The notes: a model not told the origin generated them from the sequence alone. Shown: positions 34,725-46,408, counted from the first letter of the stretch. The stretch is DNA of 64,000 nt from Isoetes taiwanensis (GCA_021234155.1 JAJEKV010000001.1:2628007-2692006), one strand, 5' to 3'. Made by a program: numbers and translations.

Positions 34725-35340
34725 TGCTGTGATTCCAACCTTGATGTTGATCTTTCAACTTCCATAGTGCCATTAAATTGCTTGTATACGGCGCAGATTT
34801 TAGATCATAACCTTCTTCCCCACTGGCATTGGCGTATCCGCATGTGCTTCTTTGGTTTCGCGTATAGTTCGGACAATATTTTCCGGCTCTTACAAGCTCT
34901 CAAAACTAAAAAACCATTTTTCGCGATTCGGTTTACGAGAAAGTCTAGATGAAGGAGGTAAACCTGGGAAGTCGCCATCGGGGACGTCGGGACAAAGCGC
35001 AAGTCATATTAAATACTATAGTAAGCGGCGGACAAAAGTAAAAGTGTGTGGGATTTTCTTGTGTTCTTGCACAATTTTAAAGGCTTTATGCTGATCTTCT
35101 GGCAATGATTGACAACAACTTTATTGTCAAGTTACCTTCAAGGATTAAACTTGGAACGCTAGATTTTGTGCAGGACGCGTCGGTTTATAATGCTGTTATA
35201 GTAGCATCTCTTTGTGATGATGCATCTGTGAGCAACGCAGCAAATGAAGGCTGCGAGGTTGGTGCGTCGAGTCTTTTTCGGACGAACATGCGTCGACAGT
35301 GTTAGATTTGTAATCACAAAACCATTAACCTTGTTGTATA
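34725..35340. other. Possible upstream part of the minus-strand fragment; otherwise nothing clear
   Basis: A minus-strand frame at 34805-35002 (65 codons) and plus-strand frames at 34852-35094 and 35105-35305 overlap here. The minus frame could extend the fragment at 34017-34724, but no domain supports a choice. Confidence 0.25.
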
Positions 35341-35344
35341 TAAA

Positions 35345-35720
35345 ATATCGTCACATGCGACCACCTCGTCATATACGTCTTGGCGTGTCATATCGTCACA
35401 TATATACATCTTGGCGTGTCATATCGTCACATATCGTCTTGGCGTCACATCGTCACATCGTCTTGGCGTCACATCGACACATCGTCGCATCACGACACAT
35501 CGTCATATCTGGCGTGCATCACGGCGTCACGTCGTAAACATCACTGGCGGACACTGTCACACCGTCCACTGGCGCCAGCGTCCACGGCGTGTGGCTCGGG
35601 CGTCGCACTACTGCGTCGCATGCGGCGTATGTCTGCGGCAGACAAGCGTCGCTGGCGTCGCGTAGTGGCGTTATTTGCGGCGTCACGCGTCGCCTGAGGC
35701 GTCATAAGCCCGCGTCGCTA
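35345..35720. repeat. CGTC-rich block 3 with short tandem words
   Basis: The clearest of the CGTC-rich islands. TTGGCGTGTCATATCGTCAC occurs twice (from about 35380 and 35411), followed by two TCTTGGCGTCACATCG words and then GCGGCGTATGTCTGCGGC and GGCGTCACGCGTCGC. Repeat spacing shrinks from about 31 to 22 bp. The overlapping frames of 84-105 codons here are artefacts of the repeat. Confidence 0.65.
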
Positions 35721-36125
35721 AATATCCATTCTCTTGTTGTGTGGCGGTGGGTGCCGTTGTTTGGTGGAATGCCACTTGTAGTCGATTTAGGTAGGGTGTA
35801 AGCCCTCTACGCGCCCTTGTGGCCGAAAATTTAGGAAAAGATATCTTACGCGAATAAAGTGGCGGAAGTTTTAGTATGAAAAATTTTCGGTTTTTCCACA
35901 GTACTTAATTGTGGATTTTTTAGGTTTAGGCTAGGCTAGGGTTTTCGCATGTCTTGTAGTTAGGAATGGATAGGAGTTTTGTGCAAACCTGTTTCTCGGT
36001 ACATGCGGCCATATCAAACTACATGGTTCTGTAGCGTTCCACATGTATTTATCACGAATCATTATAAATATTATCTTTGACACGTCACCAACAAAATACG
36101 CCACCATGAGATGGCTGACGATGAC
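35721..36125. other. No gene recognised
   Basis: Spacer between CGTC-rich block 3 and LTR copy B. Nothing recognisable was seen. Confidence 0.35.
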
Positions 36126-36129
36126 CTAA

Positions 36130-38380
36130 AGGATTCGTGCTGTTAAATTAACCGTAGGATAATTATCAATTAATTGGGTGGACTAATTGGCTATTTAGGG
36201 CGCCACGGCCTAATTGGATTGGCGGCATGGGAAGTTCAATTTGGGTCATCAACTTGACTAGCCACGATTGACTCCAAAATGCGTCAGAGGGGAGGATGGA
36301 GCACCAATGACAACGGATCGGCCTTACGAATTTCCGGGTGGGTGGTTAGTATGGCTTGAGAATTCTGGGTAAGCGCCCTGACACGGGCGCCTTGTTGTGT
36401 TGTTGTCATTCTCTACGTATAGCGCTTTGTAGAACTATGATTATAGAAGGTAAGTTCTCTTTATTTACGATTACGGTCTTGCTCGCAAAGGATGGATTGA
36501 TAGTTGCATAGTATTACTTTGGAAATGGGGAGTGAGGGGGAGGGAGTAGAGACCTCTGAGCCATGTTAGTAGTACTCCTAGGTTGATCACATGTATTTCC
36601 CTGTGGATTTAGGCACGTACTGCAAGAGACCACTTAAATTAAGTGGATGCTATGGAATTGCTTAGCACCAGGATAAAGGAATGATGGTGAAGTGGGTGTA
36701 GGGTCTTTGCAGATATACAAAGGCTTAGGACTCGGTGGGCTAGGCACGATGTGGAGTCCGTGAGAGAAGTAGGGTGTAGGTGCGACACTCCACGGGTGTA
36801 GAGGTGTGACGTATGGGGCACCACGTACTTTAGTAGATTTAGGGTGAGTAAGTCGAGATGCAGTGAGGATCGCGGGGGTGTGATGCTGACACGTATTCTC
36901 TAACTCACCCATGGAACCCTTGTGATCACGGATGTAGCGTTCTGACCTGATGCTCACGGTCCCGGGGCATTATCTTGTCTCTCTTTGCTGCAAATCACTT
37001 GGCCTACCACCAACATCCCAATGAAGCGTGTATCTTGATAATACCCAAGCAAAAGAGCGCCTAGGGGAGCAGCTTGCAATAGATGCGCCTACTTAGCAAT
37101 ATCTTTTTGAATACTAACAGTAAAGAGTAGACCAAGTCTGCGACCTAAAACTAGCGATAGCCTACATAGGCACCAAACCTAACTTTCCTTTTATTACGGA
37201 CCTTCGAGCTTTCCAGGTGTACGCTTTGAGGAGTCAATTCAACTCCGTCTGCCGGGTGAAAGCTGACAGCCGGATCATCCTTGACGCATCTGAAGCGAGC
37301 AGAGACATGGACTCCTTGGATAGAAGGAGTGAACGAGGATCGGTATTTGAGTGGATTGGACCTTTAAACCCACTTATTGACCTTAGAACAGTAGGATTGC
37401 AGCCTATTAAATCACGCGTGGTAATGGCGGATCACGGATGACTCTAAACAAGAACCTAACTACATGAATTAGATTAGTTCTTATTTACTTATGTTGATAT
37501 GATGGACGGATGTATTACATGGACTCATTGTATTGGGAAGGGGGTAGAGACTTAAAGCTTAGTAGATGATGCTCTAGCTAGTCCCTCTTAGCAGTGCATT
37601 ACTAGAATTTGGCACGTACGCAGGAACCCTGTGGGTGAAGGGCTTGAGGCAGCTAGAATGAGGTTAGATGTTGCGACCCTTGGCCAGATCCCTGCAGTTG
37701 TGTGTAGGCCTATAGGATCCCAGTGACTAGGTCTAATGGCTTGCCAGTGTGCCGTTAAGGCATGGGCTGCGACACAGGTGGGGTGGTGTTCACCTTCCGG
37801 TGGGTTAAGTGAGATAAGGCGGTGGCTCTCTAGTCACCTTGAATTGACATGTAGATCTCACGGAGGGAAGCGTTCCTACACCTGCCGGGGCTGAGGAGAT
37901 ATGTAACCCATGAATAGCCCCTTGGCTATACCGTGAACTCTGATCATGTCCCAACACTTTTCAACCTACTAAAGGTGGCTGCGGGGAGGATGGAGTGGAC
38001 AACCCTAAGCCGTATTCTTATGCCATGGATTAAATACGCCTTTGAACTCTTGGAGACCCAAACTGGTCAGTCATCCCACTGGAGTGCGAGCCTTGGGTAG
38101 GAACTTCCTTTGTGTTAATGGCGATCTTTGTCTATCTGCGGATATTGATGTACCACTGCCGAGTGGATGGTATATGATGTTATGTTCTGCGGCATGTATG
38201 TTTACGCTTCCGCGGCTAGGTAGGTTAGGAAGGCGAAAGGTAAAATGACCCCTTCAAACTCTTATGGACTCTGGAGTAGTCCTGATGATATGTGGAGGCC
38301 ATGTCGATAATGTGAGGTGGGGATGAACTCTGTTTGCCTGCAGTGCTTGAGCATGCATTATCACAGTGGGGAGCGTCCTT
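36130..38380 (+). repeat. LTR-like dispersed repeat, copy B
   Basis: The first part (36130-36955) matches copy A (about 600-1460). The second part (36958-38350) matches copy C (47047-48000). Shared phrases with copy C include GCCTACATA, GAGGAGTCAATTC, CTTATTTACTTATGTTGATA, GACTTAAAGCTTAGTAGATG and GAGCCTTGGGTAGGAACTT. It lacks the 3' end present in A and C. Copies A, B and C together suggest a longer LTR of which each copy keeps different parts. Frames at 37217-37441, 38042-38248 and similar are not supported as genes. Confidence 0.65.
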
Positions 38381-38453
38381 GGTGGTATCGAGCAATGTTC
38401 TTGGAGACCAAGAGCAAAGCAGCGACCATGCTCCCGGTAGTACTAACTTGATA

Positions 38454-38870
38454 GGATCCTCAAACCTCGAAAAGTGGAAAATATTTTCTCATTTTGTAGT
38501 TTGTGCTAAGCTAATGCTTGATTAAGTGAATTGGAACTTAATAAGACTAAAAGAATGAGCCACAAAACACTCCTCGGGCAATTTGGTCTCTGGCCAGATC
38601 CTCAACCTCGAAAGTGGGAAAATGTTTTCTCATTTTTGTAGTTTATTACTTTAAATAACGATTAAGTGAATTGGAACTTATGGGCCTTTAAAAGAATAGG
38701 CAAAACCTCCGAGCCGAGGTAATTCTCCTGCGTGGATCCTCAAACCTTGAAAAGTGGGAAAATATTTTCTCATTTTTGTAGTTTGTGCTAAGCTAATGGA
38801 GTTAAGTGAATTGGAACTTAATAAGACTAAAGAATAAGGCAAAACCTCCTGGGCAAGGTGGTCTCACGGC
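38454..38870. repeat. Minisatellite, three copies of about 140 bp
   Basis: Copies start near 38454, 38596 and 38734. Each begins with GATCCTCAAACCTCGAAAAG or a variant and continues with TATTTTCTCATTTTTGTAGT, AAGTGAATTGGAACTTA and GCAAAACCTCC. Copies 1 and 3 begin with GGATCC and copy 2 with AGATCC. Confidence 0.85.
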
Positions 38871-39054
38871 TTCGGCGCACGGTCAAAGAAGCTACACTTT
38901 AGTTTTGGCGAGCTACGTTTATTGATCTAAAACATCTTTATCACTGTGAGACATTGATCCACAAAACATCTTTAAAAGTGATAAATTTCCAAAAGTAACA
39001 TAGTAGCTTCGAATTTTAAGCTAAATTAAGCTAGATTAGTCTAGCTTTTCAATC

Positions 39055-39140
39055 TATTTGAACCTCATCTTTAAGGGGAATTGAACCTCCCACCCACGGG
39101 GTTGAACCCCCCAAACCCCACTGCCAACCAGCGGTGGGCA
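39055..39140 (-). repeat. Possible tRNA-derived SINE head
   Basis: On the minus strand this reads as GGCAGTGGGG, then GGGTTCAACCCC, then GTGGGTGGGAGGTTCAATTCC. The last block resembles an RNA polymerase III B box (GGTTCAANTCC), as in plant SINEs. No convincing A box, tail or target-site duplication was found, so this is tentative. Confidence 0.25.
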
Positions 39141-39302
39141 TGGATTTATGTTTAAAATATTCTTAATTATATTTAAGCACTTTAATAATGTTTAGATAAT
39201 ATTAATGGCAAGCTAGTTAGAATGTGTTTCGTTATATAATGGGATAATAAGTGTTTAGCTCATCCAAAGGGTAGCTTGTAATTTGACCCGAAATTGTGGC
39301 AT

Positions 39303-39312
39303 CTATAAATAG
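39303..39312 (+). promoter_or_regulatory. TATA box upstream of the H3-like fragment
   Basis: CTATAAATAG matches the plant TATA consensus. A C-rich, pyrimidine start-site-like sequence follows about 18-25 bp downstream, and the ATG of the H3-like frame is at 39401. Whether it works is not shown. Confidence 0.45.
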
Positions 39313-39400
39313 ACTAGGACCCCCCATTTCTATGTTCCTCTTTGAAGGATATTCGCTCCCCTTGCTAAGGTGATTTTGAGGTAGCGAACCTCAGATCGAC

Positions 39401-39624
39401 ATGGCTAGAAAGCGGTGCCCTTCGACTTCACCGACAAAGCGAAACAGCCAAAGACCAAGGAGGCGAGAAGGAGATGCAAGAGAGGAGAGGCGAGCGAGGA
39501 AGCGGGAGGCAAGGAATGCAAGAAGCGTGAAGCGAAGGCATCCAACATTTTTGAAGACTCAACAGCTTTGCCTATTCATGCAAAGCGAGTAACCCTCTCG
39601 AGGAAAGGACACGTAATTAGCTAG
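39401..39624 (+). pseudogene. Histone H3-like fragment (alpha3 / C-terminal part)
   Basis: Two overlapping frames start at ATG 39401 and ATG 39415. The first gives a basic, arginine-rich tail-like reading beginning MARKRC. The second ends with IFEDSTALPIHAKRVTLSRK, which follows the H3 order FED-x-x-L-x-x-IHAKRVT and the VTL-x-RK form seen in some centromeric H3 proteins. A QEA word in a third frame lies where H3 has QEAAEAYLV. The alpha-N, alpha1 and most alpha2 segments are not visible, so this cannot be a working histone as read. A TATA box lies about 90 bp upstream and the region ends in AT-rich DNA near 39650. A chance match in a lysine/arginine-rich frame remains possible. Confidence 0.45.
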
Positions 39625-39649
39625 TTTAATTAAAGGGAGATCAAATAAA

Positions 39650-42600
39650 CATTTTGTAAATATAAGAAGGTTTTGTAATATAAATCAATTTTGGATACTA
39701 TGTCTAAGAAACTTGTTTAATTAGGGCAAGTTAGCAAGTAGTAGCTTTTAGTTTTAGTAAAATGGTACATTTCGGACCAAAGTGTGATGTCTCTACCGTC
39801 GGCGCTTTAGTAAAACTAAAGTTTAGTTTTGGGTGGCGCTACACATGAACTGTCATACCTAGACCATGTCAAACTAGACTAACACCTCCAAATTGACCAA
39901 GTAAGGGTCCATTACGCTTCTTCGATGAATATGATTTGACATGTAGATCACTAGGTGGACAAATGGAGCCATGCAAATGGAGCCTTCAATTGGACAAGTA
40001 GACCCATGGACTCTAGGATATCTGGCGTTGCTTTTGTCGGGGCGAGCCCGCGAGAAGAGCTGAAGGCGCCAACTCCTTCGAGACATCGGGTCCCAGCAGA
40101 TGTCTGGATAGATAAGGAGAGGAGACCGAAAGGCGGAGACCCAAGAGGAAGATCACCGCGACCTTGCGGCCAATCAAGCGAATGTCATGAAAGCGTCGAC
40201 CAAGGGTGAGAGACTCGAGGAATGGATGGGACAAGGAGCGGAGGAGATGACCTAGCGGCCGGTGCAAATCATGCAAAGGCTGACTAGAAGGAGCCATGGT
40301 AGGGCAATGGAATGAACACACTTCAAGCGATTTCGGAGCTTGAAGACATTCAGAGTGCGGCTATGACCGGGTGATCCCTACTCAGCGATCAGCGGCAGCT
40401 GCTTGACAACCTTACATGACACCGCAGCATGTAGGGGCGTTGAAGCGGTCACTACCCGCATTCCCTCACAGCGAATATACACGTGGGAGGCATCTTTCTC
40501 ATAGGGATCATCGGCGAACACTCCGCCAAATGGCGTGACGAGCTCGGATCGGACATGAAGCTCAACAATATTAGCAGCATCTCAAAGGAATCTGGAGGAT
40601 CAAGCGATAGGAGGAGAAACCTAAAGGGTATAAACATTTAAGTAGATCTTCGTAGTTGTTTTGAAAAAGTGGATGAATTAAAATCCCAATGTAAATCATT
40701 ATATATGTCTATTGTATATCTCAGTGCTCATAGATATAGTGGAAAACATGAGTTTAAGTCATGTTTTGCAGTTGGCGCTTGAATCAGGAAGCTCCTTCGC
40801 CGACTACCAAATAAGGAAGCAAGGAAGCACAACTATAGCCCAAGATCAAATGGAAAACAAAATGCGAAGGAGAAAGCGACGAGCCCAAGCAAACCTTGAC
40901 TCAACACTTGAGTGCATAAGTAGAAATGGCTCGTCTGGCTCAATAGGGATAAGGGCAACACGGTCGTAATAAGATCATCAGCGGCACCAGGACATAAAAT
41001 GGGCATAACACACTATCTCTTGTGGCAACGCCCGGCGAACTTATGATACGAGTGGCCTCAACAATAGAAGGGCGCCCAGGCATCAGCGAACTGACTAAGA
41101 AGGCAACATCTCGGCGATTATAATTCACCTTGTAATATAGGGTGATGCCCTATGACCGTGTATTAGATGGACATGCACTTACGAAGGCAACTGCGATGAG
41201 GAGATATGCCTTCAACAACTAGGTGATGGCCGTCGGTACTCCTACGGTAATTGAAGAGAAGCGATCCTTATCTCTTTCCGGAAGCATGGGCATCAAATGC
41301 ACCCAAGGTAGAAGCATTCGACGCTACTGCGACAAGGATAGCAAGCTGAGGCACCTTACGGCAGAGAGTTCTGAGAATGGCAAGAACTTCGAGGGCTATT
41401 CAGCAGCAAACCTTATATCTAAAGCGGTACTTCTTCAGCAAAGTCAAAACTGCCTTGAGATATAAAAATCCATCATCGGAACAATATAAGCGTGAGGAGG
41501 AAACCATGATACTTTACTTGTGGAGAACCGACATGCATAGAGGACAAAGGTGAGGCTGGCGGATAAGTGCGCTGGCAACCGACTTCTTCCCGCAGGCGCT
41601 CCCTCAAGGCAACGAGGAGGATCAGCCAGCGGAAACCTGATCAAAAGCCACTTGGGAAGTACCTCAAGACAAGAGAAGCGGCATAGCGCGTATAGGCGTG
41701 ACAGCGTCCCAAGCCATGTGATCGAGGGGATCAAACAAGGAAGTTTGGCGGCTCGATGGAGGCGCTAACTAGTGTGACGCAGATTGACACTGCAGCGGAC
41801 TTACGTACAACGGTAGACAAGGATGGGCGATTCAAAGAACAAGCTGAGAAGAGAACAACTCCAGGAAAGAGTATAGCCAAAGGAATCGCGCCTGACCTCG
41901 AGCGCCTTCAAATAACTTCAAGCATCATGAAGGAAGAATAATTCTGCTTAAGCAGGTCGAGAGCGGAACGGAAATATCAAAGCATCAACGACCAGCACAC
42001 CTTTAGTTAGAATGTGATGCAAGCGTGTTGTACCATAAGCCAGAGCAAACATCGGAGGGCCGGTGCCAGGATGTCTCGTCGTCAACACCATTTGCCGGGA
42101 GGAACGGAAGTGACATGCCAAGGAGTAGGGTGCAACTTCGAGAGGAGGCACAAAGAGGTTGTAGCTCTAGTACTAATTGTAATTATGTAAGTTATATGCT
42201 TTGCATATATAGTTCCTGTTATTCCTTCCCCCATAAGCGTAACGGATCAAGGAAGAGATGCGGGCAATTGCGAGGGTGAAGCAATCAACATCCTCAACAC
42301 TCTTCGGGCAACAAGAGGACTACGTGTATGAGGCGTCGATGGAGTCGAAGAAACAATATCGGATACAGTAGATCCTGTACAGCATGAACAAAGAGTTCAG
42401 ATGAAAGATCTTTTCAGCGGCGCCACCGCCGGGCTTTTGAAAGCATGGAAGATTTCAAGTGATCAACTTCACCATCAAGCCACCAACGTAGAGGCTTCTA
42501 GCAGAACAAAGAATCAACCTCTACATCCAAAGAGGAGCCACCGTCAAGGCGAAGTATCGGCTGACTCGGAGCGTCACCTTGCTACTTCAAGCGGAGCAAG

Positions 42601-42740
42601 TAGCAGGTGGATGAGCTATGAACGAGATCAGACCATGGGGCCTAGTAAGGTTAAATGTAGGGATGGTAACATCCATATTATTGGGATTAGAAACATTGTT
42701 AAGATATTTCATAGAAAGGTTGCCCCAATATTGAGCTAGC
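39650..42740. other. Region of weak coding-like frames, no recognised gene
   Basis: Plus-strand frames of 60-112 codons follow one another (40712-40969, 41223-41465, 41550-41768, 41756-41941, 42025-42279, 42401-42739), rich in S, K, E and R, with minus-strand competitors. They may be remains of a retroelement polyprotein, but I see no protease, reverse transcriptase or zinc knuckle. A palindromic ACTAAAGTTTAGT lies near 39815. Confidence 0.3.
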
Positions 42741-42889
42741 GTCAAGTATTGGGAAAGGAAAGACATCTTATATTATAAAGTTTTAAGCGTATGTCTTGCA
42801 TCAAACCTAATTTGAATAGTTGAGATGCTGATTGCATTTGAAAGGCGAGATTTGCTCTTTCTTCCACCACCATGATTGGCCATGCTGCG

Positions 42890-44465
42890 GTCTCTCGAGA
42901 GGATAAGCGAGAGAAAGGAGCAAAGTGAGAGGCAAAAGACGCGGGTAAAGGGAAAAGGCGGAGAAAGAGAAAAAGAGAGGAAAAGAACACGAAAAGGAAA
43001 AGAAAAAGAAAGGGAGAAAAAGGAAGGAAAAAAGACACTATGAAAGGAAAAGGGGAAGGGTGAGAGTGAGGAGATAAGGGAAAAAGAAAGGAAAGGGAGG
43101 AAAAGAGGAGAAAAAGAGACAGCGGAAAAATGTAAGAAGGCGAAAAAATTGTGGAAGGGAAAAGGGGAAGATAGAATGGTGGAGAGAGGAAAAAAAGGGC
43201 ATGGAAAAATAGAAAGGGAAGGAAAAAGGAAAAAAGTGAGAAAAAAGGGAAAAGGGCATGAGAGAGGAAAAGGGAGAAATGAGAGGAAGGAGAAGTGGCA
43301 CGAGAAGAGGAAAAAAGTGAGAAAGGAAAAAAGAAAGAGAGGAAAAGAGATGGAAAAAGAAAAGAGGAAGCGAAAAGCAAAAAAAAAGAAGCGAGAAAAC
43401 ATGGAATAGGAAGAAGGAAAAGAAGGGAAAAGGGGAAGAGGGTGGGAAAGAGGAGAAAAAAGGGCATGTGAAAAAGTGGAAAAAATGGAATGGAAAAAAA
43501 AGTGTGTAGAGGAAATGGAAAGAAGAAGAAAAAAAAGGGTGGAAGGAAAGAGGAAAAGGGCATGGAAAAAGAGAAAAGGATAAGAAAAAGAAGGAAGGAG
43601 AAAAAGGAAATGGGAGGCGAAAAGGGAAAGGGAAGAAAAACCACGAGAATAAGGAGGAAAATGGAAAGAAGGAAGAGAAAAAGACGCGGAAAAAAGCTGC
43701 AGAGGAAAGGGTGAGAAAGGAGTAAAAATAAAGGAAAAAGAGCATGGAGAAAGGAAAAGAAAAAAGAAAAAAGAATAAGGGGCGGGGAAAAGGAAGAGGT
43801 AAGGAAAGAAGCGGGAAGAAAAGGCAAATAAAAAAAAGTGGAAAAGGGAATGGAAGCTTATGGGAAAAGGGAAAAGAGGAAAAAGGAAAGAGAGGAAGGA
43901 AAGGGAAAGAGGAAGGAAGGAAGGAAAGGAAAGAAAAGAAAAAAGAGGGGAAGGAAAGAGAAAGAGCAGGAAAAATGGAAAGGGTGAAATGATGAAAAAA
44001 GAAGGAGGAAAGAAGTAAAAGGGGGAAGCGGAAAGGGGAAGGAAAGGAAAAAAAGGCAGAAAAAGAAAAGAAGAAAATGGGAAAAAAAGAGACATGGGAA
44101 TATAAAGAAGAAGAGGGTGAGGAGAGGAAAGAAAACATAAAAAAAAAGGTGGGGAAAAGGGAATGCAAAAAGGCATGAAAATGGAAGGGAAAGAAAAGCA
44201 AAAGGAATGGGAAAGAAGGAAAAAAGATCCTTGAGAAAAATGGGAAGGTGGAGAAAGGTGAAAAGGGAAGGAAAAAACGTCAAAAAAAGAGGAAGGAAAG
44301 GGAAAATGAGAAGGAGAAAAGGAAGAAAAAAGGGAGGAAGAGGGTAAAAAAAGAGAAGGGAGAAAAGTAAATAATGCGAGGAAAATAAGAAAAAGAGAAA
44401 AAGAAAGTGTGTAAGAAAATGAGGAAAAAAAGGATATGCGGAAGGATAGAGCAAAGGGAAGATTA
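42890..44465. repeat. Polypurine tract of about 1.6 kb
   Basis: The plus strand is almost entirely A and G for about 1570 bases, in irregular GGAAAAGG, GAAAAAGA and GGGAAGGAA words. The few pyrimidines cluster in GCATG or ACATG words (near 43196, 43256, 43402, 43463, 43559, 43743, 44092 and 44172) and in GCG. The minus-strand frames of 205-467 codons, almost only F, S, L and P, and the lysine/arginine/glutamate-rich plus-strand frames are composition artefacts. Such homopurine-homopyrimidine DNA is known to favour triplex (H-DNA) structures. It may also be a point of assembly or sequencing difficulty. Confidence 0.9.
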
Positions 44466-46400
44466 TCAAATGCAAAACCTCTTATAGCCTAGCAATGATG
44501 GACTTGGTTTCTATTATATTAGATATAAAAAATGAGTAAATTTTGAATAGGTTTCCATCCACAAATCTTTCCCAACGACTTTGCCGTATATTTGGAGCAC
44601 TATTACTGAAATGAGGAGTAACTAAAATTATACACGATTGTTAACGGACATCAACATATTGGAAACCATGGTGATTGATCTCCTCACTAAGAAGGAATCA
44701 TTACTGGGATAATTGTTGACCATGTATAAATCTAGTACCTCAAAAGAATAATCAATAGAAAGAAAAGAAATGAAGGAAATCTAACAAGTCAGGCCAACTT
44801 ATTCACGATGACATCAATTGATTGGTAGAATATTCAAGTTTAAATAAAATAGAAAGGGGAATCTCTGGGAATATAAAGAATAGTACATGTAAGATACATC
44901 TAAAATAACATTAGTAATCAAATAGTCTTTTGAGACAAAAGAATTGTCATGATGACAACCTTGTGGTTTAGAATCGTTCTAACTAATTGGTAACCCTTAA
45001 CTATATTGAAATAAATGATAACATAATATGTGCATCCATCGATTATATATATTTATGGCTAGTAAATTAATGCACACTAAGTAGAAGCATATAACCTCTT
45101 AGGGGAAGATAGAATATAGCGTTGTGTACAGCGTCATTGGAAAAGTCTGAGGACCATTTCTCTTGAAGAAGTGGGCGGGCTCAATCTTATGATTGAGTAC
45201 TTTCATCTTAGGGATTGAGAACCATGGTCTGACCCGAATAGGTTACTCCGACAATGGCGAAGCGAATAGGCGTAAAATAGATAGATACCTTAGTGCTCGG
45301 GGAGGCCTTCAACGTGCGAGACGGACGTAGTAGCTAACTACACCAATGAAGTGGAGCAAAACTATGGGAGCAATGCAACGACCAAGTCATCTCCAAATTA
45401 CTCGACGCCGGCTCAATGGGTGGATGCGCTAGCCTTAGGTAAGGTGTGCGCATGTATTATAAGCTTTAATGTGTCTTATTGATAAGTTAAATATAGATCC
45501 CAATAACTGCATAGAAATTGTTGCAATGATATGTATCATAGGAAATAAGTTAAATAACAATGGTAATGCGAGGTAGCATGTTAATTAATCCTTCGCAAGG
45601 ATGCAATTCCTTCCAAGGATATATATGACCTCGGGTCCTTAGAAATATAAATAGAAAATAGAAATTCAGATATACTTAAGTGTATCTTAGGGATATACTT
45701 CCAAGGGTAACGCAAGACTCAAGGAAGAGTAAATATAATTCTACTATCGGAAGTAATGTATCCGATACTATAATAATGTTAATTCATAAATATTACCTTA
45801 GGGTAATTATGTAAATCACATGCATTAAAGGAGCCAAAGAAAAATCGCTCGCATGTCGATTTGTGTAGATTTATAGCTTGCCTAGTTAAGAGGCCTACGA
45901 TGCAACCTATGAGGTAAGGGTTGCATGCGTTGTTACCGGCGATGAGACCATTGCGGTGATCTCTAGGACGGGGTGTAATGTCAATGTAGGCATGACCGCG
46001 GTGTCAGCTTTGTAAAGTCTACTTCCGTCCCCATCTAAGTAGGCGACCTCGAGAGAAAGGAGGTCATTGAGGAATGCATTGATAGGAAAAGCACCTCTAG
46101 CCCCATATATGCTTTGATAGGAGGAACCCGGCCTTCACACCCCATATACCTGAAGGACCTATCCTCCACGCTGGCAACTAAAGGTGTAGGCATGAGCCCA
46201 TATAGGCATGATAGGCCGCTGTCTCCTCGAATTACGATGGAAGAATCATCCTCTTCCTACGCCGGGAGATTAGCCATGCATTCATGTAGATAGGTGGGGT
46301 GGTCACCATATAACCAAAATTTTATTAATAATTAAAATGGTACTAATGTAGTGTCGACCTGCGGGCCAATAGAGCGCTCCGGAGGGCAAGGAGGTCGAGC
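44466..46400. other. AT-rich region, no gene recognised
   Basis: Low-GC DNA without supported frames. The phrase TTACCTTAGGGTAATTATGT near 45795 resembles words in the 282-bp duplication at 46.4-46.9 kb (ATTACCTTAAGGCAATCTTA), so a more diverged copy of that unit may lie around 45500-45840. Confidence 0.4.
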
Positions 46401-46408
46401 TACGAAGA

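Noticed and set aside
35345-35500. Possible CRISPR array
   Set aside because: Repeat lengths and spacing shrink from unit to unit, there are no unique spacers of even size, and the genome is a plant.
35244-35801. Histidine- and arginine-rich frames in the CGTC-rich block
   Set aside because: All three frames are open over the short repeats and give words such as HIVTY repeated; this is repeat translation, not a gene.
39055-39140. Possible tRNA gene on the minus strand
   Set aside because: A T-arm-like GGTTCAATTCC is visible, but no acceptor stem, D arm or anticodon arm can be folded around it; kept only as a weak SINE candidate.
42742-44475. Minus-strand open frames of 205, 361, 387 and 467 codons
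   Set aside because: They lie in the polypurine tract, overlap in all three frames and are almost only F, S, L and P. A strand without A lacks stop codons, so the length is a composition artefact.
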